A stretch of DNA of 64,000 nt from LMUY01 sp964247705 (lineage in GTDB: Bacteria; Pseudomonadota; Alphaproteobacteria; Acetobacterales; Acetobacteraceae): contig CAXTVQ010000017.1 of NCBI GenBank assembly GCA_964247705.1, positions 1-64,000 of the forward strand, given 5' to 3'. Position numbers and translations under genes: made by a program. This document shows, one piece after another, positions 43,239 through 51,734 of this stretch. The notes beneath the pieces were generated by a model. That model was not told the DNA's origin and made no database searches. It worked only from the letters and a program-made list of their open reading frames with translations. Position 1 is the stretch's first letter. Each line of letters opens with the position of its first letter.

Positions 43239-44785
43239 ACGCGCTTTCCCCCCAGGCAGGCGGCCCGCTGATCCCGGAGAGCGCGCCGTTCTCCCCCGCC
43301 CAGCGCGCCTGGCTGAACGGGTTCCTCGCTGGGCTGTACGGAGCGGGCGAGACCGGCAACATGTCCGTGGCCAGCCCGGTCGGCCCCGTGGAGGAGGATT
43401 TCCCCTGGCACGACCCGGCGCTCGAGCTGGACGAACGCCTCGCCCTGGCCGACGGCCGTCCGTTCGAGCGCAAGCTGATGGCCGCCATGGCGCAACTCGA
43501 TTGCGGCCAGTGCGGCTATTTGTGCCAGACCTATGCCGAGGCGCTGGCCAGCGGGCGGGAGACGTCCCCCTCGCTTTGCGTCCCAGGCGCCAAGCCGACG
43601 TCCAAGACGGTGAAGGCGCTGTTGGCGGACCGCCCGGCCGACGCCGTCGTGGGCCCTGCCGAAGCGCCCAAGCCTGCGCCGCACGGCATGCCGGTACGCG
43701 TGCTGGCGGCCGAACGGCTGACCGGAGCCGGGTCAGCCAAGGATGTGCGGCACGTCCGCATCGACCTATCCCCCTCCGGCCTGGTCTACGAACCGGGCGA
43801 CTCCATCGGCATCCACGCCCCGAATGACCCGGCGCTGGTGGATCTGTGCCTCCAGGCGCTGGGTGCCGCCGGTGACGAACTGGTGCCCTGCCCGGACGGC
43901 ACGATGCGCACCGTGCGCGAGGCATTCGCCTGGCAAGTGGACATCGCCCGCCCGCTCGACCGCACGATGCTGCTGCTGGCCGACGCCGCCATTCCGGTAG
44001 AGGCCGCCGCCCTCCGCCGCCTGGCCGACGGCGAGGACGGCGCGCAACCCGAGGACGCCGACCTGCTGGACCTGCTGGAGGCGTTCCCCTCCGCCCGGCC
44101 GCGTCTGTTCGACCTGATTAAATCCATGCCGGCATTGAAACCGCGGCTGTATTCGATCGCGTCCTCGCTGCGGGCCGAACCCGGCGAGGTGCATCTCTGC
44201 GTTGGCGTGGTGCGGACGGAGCGGCGCGGCCGGGTGCGGCACGGTATCGCCAGCGCGTTCCTCGCCCACCGCGCGGCGGTGCACGGGCAGATCCTGGCAA
44301 GCATCCAGCCCAGCCATTTCCGCCTGCCTGCGGACCCTGCCACCCCCGTCATCATGGTCGGGCCCGGCACCGGCGTCGCCCCGTTCCGTGCCTTCCTGCA
44401 GGAACGCGCGGCGGCCGGGGTGCGCGGGCATGCCTGGCTGTTCTTCGGCGACCAGCACGAAGCGACGGACTTCCTGTTCGACAACGAGCTGAAAGCCTGG
44501 CTGGCCGACGGCACGCTGGCCCGGCTGGACACGGCTTGGTCGCGTGATCAGGCGGCGAAGATCTACGTGCAGGACCGGATGCGCGAGCACGCTGCCGATC
44601 TCTGGCGCTGGCTGCAAGACGGTGCGCATTTCTATGTTTGCGGAGACGCGATGCGGATGGCCAAGGACGTGGACGCGGCGCTGCGTGAGATCGCGGCGGC
44701 GCAGGGCGGGATGAGCGAGGCGGCCGCCAAGGACTGGACCGCGTCGCTTGCCCGGCAAGGGCGCTACCTGCGGGACGTGTATTGA
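43235..44785 (+). CDS. CysJ-like FAD/NADP reductase carrying an Fe-S motif instead of flavodoxin
   Basis: 516-residue reductase starting with GTG that overlaps the nirA stop (GTGA). Residues 19-35 (FSPAQRAWLNGFLAGLY) resemble the CysJ N-terminus. Where CysJ has its FMN flavodoxin domain, this protein has a short Cys motif: C90, C93, C97 and C115 (DCGQCGYLCQTYAEAL ... CVPG), like the [4Fe-4S] domain of RnfB-type proteins. The CysJ-type FAD domain follows (YEPGDSIGIHAPND; RLYSIASSL near 310), then the NADP domain (MVGPGTGVAPFRAFLQER, YVCGDAMRMAKDV) ending in the family-typical RYLRDVY. It probably passes NADPH electrons to NirA. Confidence 0.85.
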   Translation: MNALSPQAGGPLIPESAPFSPAQRAWLNGFLAGLYGAGETGNMSVASPVGPVEEDFPWHDPALELDERLALADGRPFERKLMAAMAQLDCGQCGYLCQTYAEALASGRETSPSLCVPGAKPTSKTVKALLADRPADAVVGPAEAPKPAPHGMPVRVLAAERLTGAGSAKDVRHVRIDLSPSGLVYEPGDSIGIHAPNDPALVDLCLQALGAAGDELVPCPDGTMRTVREAFAWQVDIARPLDRTMLLLADAAIPVEAAALRRLADGEDGAQPEDADLLDLLEAFPSARPRLFDLIKSMPALKPRLYSIASSLRAEPGEVHLCVGVVRTERRGRVRHGIASAFLAHRAAVHGQILASIQPSHFRLPADPATPVIMVGPGTGVAPFRAFLQERAAAGVRGHAWLFFGDQHEATDFLFDNELKAWLADGTLARLDTAWSRDQAAKIYVQDRMREHAADLWRWLQDGAHFYVCGDAMRMAKDVDAALREIAAAQGGMSEAAAKDWTASLARQGRYLRDVY

Positions 44786-44806
44786 TGAACCCCTCGCGCA
44801 CAAACA

Positions 44807-44940
44807 GTCCCTCTCGGCTTGAGGGAGGGACAAGGGGAGAGGTGCCAGCGGCACGCGCCTTGGAGCGTCGGGCAAGCACCGTCGGAACCACCGTGCGTGC
44901 GCCAGCCCCCCCTCCGGCCCCCTCCCTCAAGGGGAGGGGA
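44807..44940. repeat. Dispersed palindromic element, copy 4, abutting nasA
   Basis: The left arm starts CCCTCTCGGCTTGAGGGAGG and ends GGGGAGAGGTG. The right arm runs CCCCCCCTCCGGCCCCCTCC and ends CTCAAGGGGAGGGG. About 65 bases separate the arms, more than in the other copies. The end of the right arm lies 6 bases before the nasA ATG and provides its purine-rich ribosome site. Confidence 0.8.
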
Positions 44941-44945
44941 CGCAG

Positions 44946-47585
44946 ATGAGCGTGGCGGCTACCCGGACCACTTGCCCTTACTGCGGCGTCGGCTGCGGCG
45001 TGCTCGCGACCCCCACCAGCATCGAGACTGCGGACATTGCCGGCGACCCGGCGCACCCCGCCAATTTCGGCCGCCTCTGCGTCAAGGGCACCGCCCTCGG
45101 CGAGACGCTCTCCCTGAAAGGCCGCCTGCTCTACCCCGAGATGGACGGCCGGCGCACCACCTGGGATGCCGCACTCGACCGCATTGCCGACACCTTCCGC
45201 GCCACCATGGCCAAACACGGCCCGGACAGCGTGGCGCTATACGTTTCCGGCCAGTTGCTGACCGAGGATTACTACGCGGCCAACAAGTTCACCAAGGGCT
45301 TCCTCGGCACCGGCAACATCGACAGCAACTCGCGCCTGTGCATGTCGTCGGCCGTCGCCGGACACCGCCGGGCATTCGGGGAGGACATCGTCCCCGGCAT
45401 CTACGAGGACCTGGAACTCGCGGATCTGCTGGTCCTGGTCGGCAGCAACACCGCCTGGTGCCACCCGGTGCTGTTCCAGCGCATCGCCGCCGCCCGGGCT
45501 GCCCGGCCGGACATGCGCGTGGTGGTGATCGACCCGCGCCGCACCGCCACCTGCGAGGGGGCGGACATGCACCTGGCCATCGCGCCGGGGACGGACGTGG
45601 CGCTGTTCGCCGGGCTGCTGCGCTACCTGCACCGCAGCGGACGCACGGACCGCGCCTACGCCGCTTATCTGGACGACATCGAGGATGCCGTGGCCGCCGG
45701 CGGCACCGTCGCCAGCGTGGCCGCGATCTGCGGCCTCCGCGAAAACGAGATCACCAAGTTCTACGAGCTGTTCGCGCGCACGACCAAGACGGTCACGCTG
45801 TTCAGCCAGGGGGTGAACCAGTCCTCCTCCGGCGTGGACAAGGTGAACGCGATCCTCAACGTCCATCTGCTGACCGGGCGCATCGGCAAGCACGGCGCCG
45901 GCCCGTTCAGCCTCACCGGCCAACCCAACGCCATGGGCGGGCGCGAAGTGGGTGCGCTGTCGAACTTGCTGGCGGCGCACCTGGAGTTCGGCAGGCCGGA
46001 CCACCTGGCCCTGCTGCGCGAGTTCTGGGGCGCGCCGAACCTGGCCAAAGGCCCCGGGCTGAAGGCGGTCTCGCTGTTCGAGGCAGTGGCGGCGGGCCAG
46101 ATCAAGGCATTGTGGGTGATCGGCACCAACCCGGCCGTCTCCATGCCGAATGGCGGCGCGGTGCGCGACGCGATGGCGCGGTGCGAGTTCCTGGCCGTTT
46201 CGGAAGTCGCAAGCCTGAACGACAGCATCGCCTACGGGCATGTGCGGTTGCCGGCACAGGGTTGGGGCGAGAAGGACGGCACCGTCACCAATAGCGAGCG
46301 TGTGATCAGCCGGCAGCGTCCGTTCCTGGACCCGCCGGGGGAAGCGAAGCCGGATTGGTGGGCGATCGCGCAGGTGGCAGCCCGGCTCGGCCACGGCGCC
46401 GCCTTCGCCTGGCGCAACGCCGCCGACATCTTTCGCGAGCACGCGGCGCTGAGTGGAACCGGCAATGACGGCACACGGCTGTTCGACATCAGCGCCCTGA
46501 CACGGCTGACCGACGCCGACTATGCCGCAATGGCCCCCACGCGCTGGCCGCGCCCCGCGAAATCCATTCCGCTATCGCGTCTGTTCGCCCGCGGCGGCTT
46601 TCCCACACCCACCGGACGCGCCCGCATGGTGCCGACGCCGCCGCGCCCGCCGATGAACCTGCCCTCGGCCGAGTACCCCGCCGTGCTGATCACGGGGCGG
46701 TTGCGCGACCAGTGGCACACCATGACGCGCACGGGCAAAACCCCTCGCCTGTTCCGCCACACGCCCGAGCCGGAGCTGTCGATCCACCCGGACGATTACC
46801 CGGGGATCGAGAACGGCGACCTGGCCGTGGTGGAGAGTGTCTGGGGCCAGGGCACCTTGCGCGCCCGCCATGACCGCGGCCTGCGCCGCGGCACAGTGTT
46901 CGCCCCGATGCATTGGACGGCCGAGTTCTGCCCCGCCGGCCGGGTGAACAGCGCCGTCAACCCGGCCTTCGACCCGGTGAGCGGACAGCCCGAGTTCAAG
47001 CACACCCCCGTCCGCGTGCACCGCGCGGCGATGGCTTGGCACGGCTTCGCCCTGTCCCGTCATCCGCTCGGCCCGCAAGCAGCGGAATGGTGCGCGGTGA
47101 TCCCGCTGGACGGCGCGGTTTGGCGGCATGAGTTGGCCGGCCGCGGCGAGGCCGAAGCGGCGCATAGGGCCACGGTGACCGCGTTGGGCGGACCGGAGGG
47201 ATGGCTCACCCTGAGCGACCCGGCGGCCGGCGTGTTCCGCTCCGCCCGTATCGTGGACGGGCGGCTCGACTCATGTATCTTCACCGGCCCTGGTCACGCC
47301 TTGCCAGCCCGTGACTGGCTGATGGAGTTGTTCGCGCACGAGCAGATCGACACCGCCGAACGCCGCGCGTTGCTGGCGGGGCGGCGCGCGGACGGCAAAG
47401 CGCCGGAGCCGGCAATCTGCGTGTGCATGGGCGTCGGCGCGGGCGCGATCCGGGCCGCGATCCTGGCCGGATGCAATAGCGTGGCAGCGGTCGGCGAAGC
47501 GACGACGGCCGGCACCAACTGTGGCTCGTGCCGCCCTGAGATTGGAGCCATCTTGTCGAGCATGCGGGTGTCCGAACCAGTCTGA
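44946..47585 (+). CDS. nasA: Assimilatory nitrate reductase, catalytic subunit with C-terminal BFD-like domain
   Basis: 879-residue cytoplasmic molybdenum enzyme reducing nitrate to nitrite. The N-terminal [4Fe-4S] ligands are C10, C13, C17 and C45. The likely Mo-ligating cysteine is C132 in SNSRLCMSSAVAGH. Bis-MGD-binding stretches include GVNQSSSGVDKVNAILN and PNAMGGREVGALSNL. The C-terminal molybdopterin-binding domain starts near 575. The last 56 residues form a BFD-like [2Fe-2S] domain with C825, C827, C859 and C862 that could take electrons from the NirB-like reductase. No signal peptide, consistent with assimilation. Confidence 0.95.
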   Translation: MSVAATRTTCPYCGVGCGVLATPTSIETADIAGDPAHPANFGRLCVKGTALGETLSLKGRLLYPEMDGRRTTWDAALDRIADTFRATMAKHGPDSVALYVSGQLLTEDYYAANKFTKGFLGTGNIDSNSRLCMSSAVAGHRRAFGEDIVPGIYEDLELADLLVLVGSNTAWCHPVLFQRIAAARAARPDMRVVVIDPRRTATCEGADMHLAIAPGTDVALFAGLLRYLHRSGRTDRAYAAYLDDIEDAVAAGGTVASVAAICGLRENEITKFYELFARTTKTVTLFSQGVNQSSSGVDKVNAILNVHLLTGRIGKHGAGPFSLTGQPNAMGGREVGALSNLLAAHLEFGRPDHLALLREFWGAPNLAKGPGLKAVSLFEAVAAGQIKALWVIGTNPAVSMPNGGAVRDAMARCEFLAVSEVASLNDSIAYGHVRLPAQGWGEKDGTVTNSERVISRQRPFLDPPGEAKPDWWAIAQVAARLGHGAAFAWRNAADIFREHAALSGTGNDGTRLFDISALTRLTDADYAAMAPTRWPRPAKSIPLSRLFARGGFPTPTGRARMVPTPPRPPMNLPSAEYPAVLITGRLRDQWHTMTRTGKTPRLFRHTPEPELSIHPDDYPGIENGDLAVVESVWGQGTLRARHDRGLRRGTVFAPMHWTAEFCPAGRVNSAVNPAFDPVSGQPEFKHTPVRVHRAAMAWHGFALSRHPLGPQAAEWCAVIPLDGAVWRHELAGRGEAEAAHRATVTALGGPEGWLTLSDPAAGVFRSARIVDGRLDSCIFTGPGHALPARDWLMELFAHEQIDTAERRALLAGRRADGKAPEPAICVCMGVGAGAIRAAILAGCNSVAAVGEATTAGTNCGSCRPEIGAILSSMRVSEPV

Positions 47586-47600
47586 GTGGTTTCGGCCCGT

Positions 47601-48428
47601 TCAGGGACTGAGCGGCGCCATCCAGGGTGGAACCGTGGCGGTGAGAGACGCGCCGCCACATTCCAGCGTGGCATTGATCGCGTCGGCGCGCAGCAAGGCC
47701 AGGCCGATGTTGCCGTGGGTGGACCGGAGCGTTCCGACTTCCACGCCCTCCCGGGTTATTGGCGTGCCGGGTGGAGGTAGGTCGTCCTCCGCCTGGATGG
47801 GAACGAGCCGGCGCTTGATAAGGCCGCGGTACTTCGTGCGGGCAGTGAGTTCCTGGCCCATGTAGCAACCCTTGGTCCAGGAGACGCCGGACAGCTCGTC
47901 GAACCCGGCCTCCAGCAGCACGCTCTTCTCGGCCTCCATGTCCCGGCTGCCATCGGGCAGGCCAAGGGCAAGGCGGTGGGCGTCGTAGTCTGCAGCCGTA
48001 GCGTTCACCGGCAAATCGGCTGCCAGCAAGCGCCACCCAGCCCCCGCCAACCGCGGATCCGGTGCTAGGACGACGCCCTCTCCCGCCTGCGGGAGAGGGC
48101 CGGGGTGAGGGCCGCTCGGCCAAGCGGCAAAAACGTCACGCGAATCGGCCTCCACGGCCACCTTCGCCCGCAACCGAAACCGGGTCAGCCGCCGCGCGAG
48201 GTCATCCCGCTGGGCCGCCTCCACGTCCAGCAACAGCCGGTCTGCGTCCGCGTAGACGAAGAAGTCGGCCAGCCATTTACCCTGCGGCGTCAGCAGCGCG
48301 GCCCAAACCGCGCGGCCCGGGGTGGCGAGTGCAACGTCGTTGGAGACCAGGCCTTGCAGGAACGACACCCGGTCCTCTCCCGAAACGGAGAGCACGGCGC
48401 GGCCAGGGAGCGGAGCGATGGAAATCAT
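47601..48428 (-). CDS. ygfZ: YgfZ/GcvT-domain folate-binding protein with in-frame repeat
   Basis: 275-residue tetrahydrofolate-binding protein that supports iron-sulfur cluster assembly or repair. The signature KGCYMGQE is at 186-193 with C188. The N-terminus SVSGEDRVSFLQGLVSNDV and the C-terminal barrel fit. Residues 105-120 (SGPHPGPLPQAGEG) are encoded by a 26-base perfect palindrome (48075-48100) of the dispersed repeat family and look inserted into the region between the two GcvT subdomains. I start at the ATG at 48428 because the upstream extension is not family-like. Convergent with nasA. Confidence 0.9.
   Translation of the reverse strand: MISIAPLPGRAVLSVSGEDRVSFLQGLVSNDVALATPGRAVWAALLTPQGKWLADFFVYADADRLLLDVEAAQRDDLARRLTRFRLRAKVAVEADSRDVFAAWPSGPHPGPLPQAGEGVVLAPDPRLAGAGWRLLAADLPVNATAADYDAHRLALGLPDGSRDMEAEKSVLLEAGFDELSGVSWTKGCYMGQELTARTKYRGLIKRRLVPIQAEDDLPPPGTPITREGVEVGTLRSTHGNIGLALLRADAINATLECGGASLTATVPPWMAPLSP
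48075..48100. repeat. Perfect palindrome inside ygfZ
   Basis: GCCCTCTCCCGC-CT-GCGGGAGAGGGC is a 12-bp inverted repeat with a 2-base loop, followed by GGGGTGAGGGCC. The minus-strand translation PHPGPLPQAGEG is a peptide often seen where such repeats invade proteobacterial genes. Confidence 0.75.
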
Positions 48429-48467
48429 GTGCCGCAGATGGGCCAGCACGCCGGCCGGAGCAAGCGT

Positions 48468-48818
48468 CTAGCCATCCACCTCCGGCAGCACGGTCCCGTC
48501 CAATGGCAGGACCGAACCCATCCAGGCGGCGTGCTTCAGATGGTCGTCGCGCGGCCGCCCCGTTTCGGGATGGACCAGCACAATCAGACCGTCCCGGTGC
48601 AGCATCAGCCAGGGTACGATCTGCGCGAACACCTCCGCCGCGAACGCCACCTGGAACATCGGTTCCGGGTGCGGGCCGACCGGTTCATCCCGCCAGCGGC
48701 CCATGCGCACCACGAACCCGGCCTCGATGGCAGACCGCACCCGCTCCGCCGCCACCCTTTCCTCCGGCGTGCGGTAGTAGATGTGGGCGTGGAACTCGCC
48801 CCCCGTGTTTTCGGTCAC
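48468..48818 (-). CDS. DOPA 4,5-dioxygenase family protein
   Basis: 116-residue protein matching the small DOPA-dioxygenase-like family. The pattern is EFHAHIYYRTPEER at 8-21 (H10, H12), then GRWRDEPVGPHPEPMFQVAF, VPWLMLHRDGLIVLVHPETG, and a C-terminal HAAWMGSVLPLDGTVL. The histidines are candidate iron ligands. Fungal and plant homologues cleave catechol rings, but bacterial functions are mostly unknown. The start is GTG at 48818, overlapping the TGA of the RraA-like gene (GTGA), so the two are coupled. Confidence 0.8.
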   Translation of the reverse strand: MTENTGGEFHAHIYYRTPEERVAAERVRSAIEAGFVVRMGRWRDEPVGPHPEPMFQVAFAAEVFAQIVPWLMLHRDGLIVLVHPETGRPRDDHLKHAAWMGSVLPLDGTVLPEVDG

Positions 48819-49519
48819 CGCGAGGCTTTCCAGGCCTCGAACTCGGCGCGGGTTTCCTCGCTCGGCGGATACAGCCCGAAGGTGGAGCGCCCGGCCTGCA
48901 CCTGCGTCAGCACCCAGTCCTCGAACAGGGTCATGCCGACCGTCTCGGACGCGAGTTCGGCCACGAGGTGCGCCGGAAGCACGACCACGCCCTCCCCGTC
49001 GCCCACGATCGTGTCGCCGGGGAACACCGCCACGCCGCCGCAGCCGATCGGCATCTGCAGATCCACCGCGTGATGCTGGATCAGGCTGGTGGGAGCGGAT
49101 GGGCGCTGTTGGAACACCGGGAAATCCAGCACCGCCAACTCCGGCGTGTCGCGGAAGCCGCCGTCGGTCACCACGCCTGCCGCGCCGCGCATCATCATGC
49201 GGGTGATCAGGATGCCGCCGGCGGACGCCGCCCGCGCGTCGTTGCGGGAGTCGATCACCATGACCTGGCCGGCCGGGATCTCCTCGACACCCTTGCGCTG
49301 CGGCATGGTGCGGTCGCCCAGGATGGCCAGCGTGTCGAGGTCTTCGCGGGCGGGGATGAAGCGCAGGGTGTAAGCCTCGCCAACCATGTGCGACGCCGCC
49401 GGGTTCACCGGCAGAACGTTCTGCATACACACGTTGCGGAAGCCGCGCTTCAGCATGGCCGTGGTCAGCGTCGCGGTGCTGACGCCCAAAAGCCGGTCCC
49501 GGTCCTCATTGGTCAACAT
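48815..49519 (-). CDS. RraA-like / HMG aldolase family protein
   Basis: 234-residue protein of the RraA/DlpA family, which includes regulators of RNase E and 4-hydroxy-4-methyl-2-oxoglutarate (HMG) aldolases. The central GGILITRMMMRGAAGVVTDG and GGFRDTPEL stretch contains the conserved G-x-R-D used for metal and pyruvate binding. The ATG at 49519 has GAGGAGGG 7 bases upstream, so I prefer it to the longer frame from 49609. Coupling to a ring-cleavage dioxygenase-like gene favours a carbon-metabolism aldolase over an RNase E inhibitor. Confidence 0.82.
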   Translation of the reverse strand: MLTNEDRDRLLGVSTATLTTAMLKRGFRNVCMQNVLPVNPAASHMVGEAYTLRFIPAREDLDTLAILGDRTMPQRKGVEEIPAGQVMVIDSRNDARAASAGGILITRMMMRGAAGVVTDGGFRDTPELAVLDFPVFQQRPSAPTSLIQHHAVDLQMPIGCGGVAVFPGDTIVGDGEGVVVLPAHLVAELASETVGMTLFEDWVLTQVQAGRSTFGLYPPSEETRAEFEAWKASR

Positions 49520-49815
49520 GGCGGCACCCTCCTCGCGACAGTTGAAGCACTCGGGAGTGGAGGCTTCAACCCGGGGGTTGCCAGCCTCAGCGGTCATCGA
49601 ACATACCATTCGGTGAAGTTGCGTTACGGTCCTTGGGCCAACTGCACAGACTAAGGACGGCCAGAGTGCAACAACGGCGAGGCCTGCCCGTTGGTCCCGC
49701 TTGAAGCCACCCGGAGAAACGTGACGATGTCGTCCCAGAGCGAGACCATGACAGACCTCAAGACGGTCCCGCCGAGCCGCTTTGACACATTCACGGCCCG
49801 GGACAAGTAACCGGC

Positions 49816-51036
49816 GTGCACGACCGTGCTGCCCCTGCAGCCAATCCGGCCCGCCAGCGCCTCGCCCCCCTGCTCGCCTTTTTCCAGAGCAGTGCCGCGG
49901 GTGGAGCCGTGCTGGTGGCGGCTGCGTGCGTGGCCTTGATCTGGTCCAACTCGGCGGCCTCGGGTGCCTATCAGACCTTGCTGCACCTGCCGCTCGGGGT
50001 AAGCGCGGCGGGATCCAGCTTCGAGATGCCGCTGCACGACTGGATCAACGACGCGTTGATGGCGGTGTTCTTCCTGCTGGTGGGGCTCGAGATCCGGCGC
50101 GAGATGACGCAGGGCGAGCTGAACTCGGTGCGCCGGGCCGCGGCGCCGGGTGTCGCAGCGCTGGGCGGGATGGTCGTGCCCGCGCTGATCTATGTGGCGC
50201 TCAACCATGCGGACCCGGCGGCGCTGCGCGGCTGGGCGGTGCCGGTGGCGACGGACATCGCCTTCGCCCTGGCCGCCATCAGCCTGCTCGGCAAGCGGGT
50301 CCCGGTCGCCCTGAAGGTGTTCCTGACGGCACTGGCGATCCTCGACGATCTCGGCGCCATCCTGGTCATCGCCGTGTTCTACACCGACCGGCTGGACCTG
50401 CAGGCGCTGGCGTTCGGCGTGGCCGTGCTCGTCGTCCTGTGGGGATTGAATCGGGCCGGGGTGCGCTCGCTCGGCCCCTATCTGATCGGCGGCGTGGTGC
50501 TGTGGGCCGCCATCCACCGATCCGGCATCCACTCTACGCTGGCCGGGGTGGCACTCGCCTTCGTCGTGCCCATGGCGGAGAAGCCCGGCGAAACCGCGAG
50601 TCCCGCATCGCGGCTGGAGACGGGATTGGAGAGTTGGGTCGCCTTCGCCATCCTGCCGCTGTTCGGCCTCGCCAATGCCGGGCTGCAATTCAGCACCGTC
50701 TCCGTCCGCACCGTGGCGGACCCGGTGTTCCTCGGCATCGCCGGCGGGCTGCTGCTCGGCAAGCAAATAGGAGTGTTCGGCGCCACCATGCTCGCGGCCC
50801 GGCTGAAGATCGTCCATCTCGGCGGGCTACGTTGGCCGGTGCTGTATGGCGGCGCCGTGCTCTGCGGCATCGGCTTCACCATGAGCCTGTTCATCGGCAA
50901 CCTCGCCTTCCCCAGCGCGGCGCGCGATGCAGAGGTGAAGCTCGCGGTGTTCTGCGGCTCGCTGCTGTCGGCGGCGATCGGGCTGCTCGTGCTGCGGCTG
51001 ACGGCCAAGCGTCCCGTCCCGGCCTTGCCCGCGTGA
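49816..51036 (+). CDS. nhaA: Na+/H+ antiporter NhaA
   Basis: 406-residue inner-membrane antiporter exporting sodium for protons, with about 12 helices. The first helix region LLAFFQSSAAGGAVLVAAA and FFLLVGLEIRREM are typical. The ion-binding aspartates are D147 in VATDIAFALA and the pair D177-D178 in ILDDLGAI, matching D133 and D163-D164 of E. coli. The start is GTG at 49816; no ATG fits. The stop overlaps the GTG of the HAD gene. The 296 bases upstream (49520-49815) hold nothing I can support. Confidence 0.95.
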   Translation: MHDRAAPAANPARQRLAPLLAFFQSSAAGGAVLVAAACVALIWSNSAASGAYQTLLHLPLGVSAAGSSFEMPLHDWINDALMAVFFLLVGLEIRREMTQGELNSVRRAAAPGVAALGGMVVPALIYVALNHADPAALRGWAVPVATDIAFALAAISLLGKRVPVALKVFLTALAILDDLGAILVIAVFYTDRLDLQALAFGVAVLVVLWGLNRAGVRSLGPYLIGGVVLWAAIHRSGIHSTLAGVALAFVVPMAEKPGETASPASRLETGLESWVAFAILPLFGLANAGLQFSTVSVRTVADPVFLGIAGGLLLGKQIGVFGATMLAARLKIVHLGGLRWPVLYGGAVLCGIGFTMSLFIGNLAFPSAARDAEVKLAVFCGSLLSAAIGLLVLRLTAKRPVPALPA

Positions 51037-51734
51037 GTGCCGCGCGAGGGGCCTCGTGCGCGGCAGCGGCCAGCGACGCCAGGGCCGTGGTGTTCGATAT
51101 GGACGGCACGCTCGTGGACAGCGAACCACTCTACCGCGAGGCGTTCATCAACGCCGGATCCGAACTCGGCGTGCAGGTAACGGAGGCGTTTCACGACAGC
51201 CTGGTCGGCCTGTCCAGCCGGGACCGCGTGCCGCTTCTACTGGCCGAGTTCGGGGCCGGCTTTCCCGCCGCGATGTTCTTCGCCGCCTATCGCCGCCGCA
51301 AAGCCGCCTGCCTGGAGCGGGCGATCCCGTTGCGGCCGGGCGCCCTCGTGTTGCTGGCAGCCCTGGCGCGGAACGGTGTCGCGTGTGCCGTCGCCACCAG
51401 TGCCACCCGTCGCACGGCGGAGACGGTGCTGGGCCGTGGCGGCGTGCTGTCATACGTCCAAGCGCTCGCCACCCGCGACGACGTCGAGCGCGGCAAGCCG
51501 CACCCGGCGACCCACCTGCTTGCCGCTTCCCGCATCGGGCACCCTCCGGCCGACTGCCTGGCGCTGGAGGACTCGGTGCCCGGGCTGCTCGCCGCGCACG
51601 CTGCCGGGATGATCGCCGCCGCCGTCGGCAACACACTGCCACCCGATCACGTATCCGTGTTGTGCAGTTGCGTCGTAAGTACGTTCACGGACTTGCACGC
51701 GCATCTGCCGCAATGGCAGCTACCGGCCCAATGA
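51033..51734 (+). CDS. HAD-family sugar-phosphatase-like hydrolase
   Basis: 233-residue beta-phosphoglucomutase-like HAD phosphatase. Motif I VVFDMDGTLVDSE has the nucleophile D22 and acid D24. Motif II is near CAVATSATRRT, the lysine is in KPHPATHL, and motif IV is LEDSVPG. It starts with GTG overlapping the nhaA stop and ends overlapping the ATG of the glycosyltransferase. It probably removes phosphate from a sugar phosphate made or used in the following glycan cluster. Confidence 0.9.
   Translation: MSAARGASCAAAASDARAVVFDMDGTLVDSEPLYREAFINAGSELGVQVTEAFHDSLVGLSSRDRVPLLLAEFGAGFPAAMFFAAYRRRKAACLERAIPLRPGALVLLAALARNGVACAVATSATRRTAETVLGRGGVLSYVQALATRDDVERGKPHPATHLLAASRIGHPPADCLALEDSVPGLLAAHAAGMIAAAVGNTLPPDHVSVLCSCVVSTFTDLHAHLPQWQLPAQ

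Noticed and set aside
49651..49749. 32-codon minus-strand frame beginning MVSLWDDIV
   Set aside because: There is no convincing ribosome site or family, and a frame this short is expected by chance.
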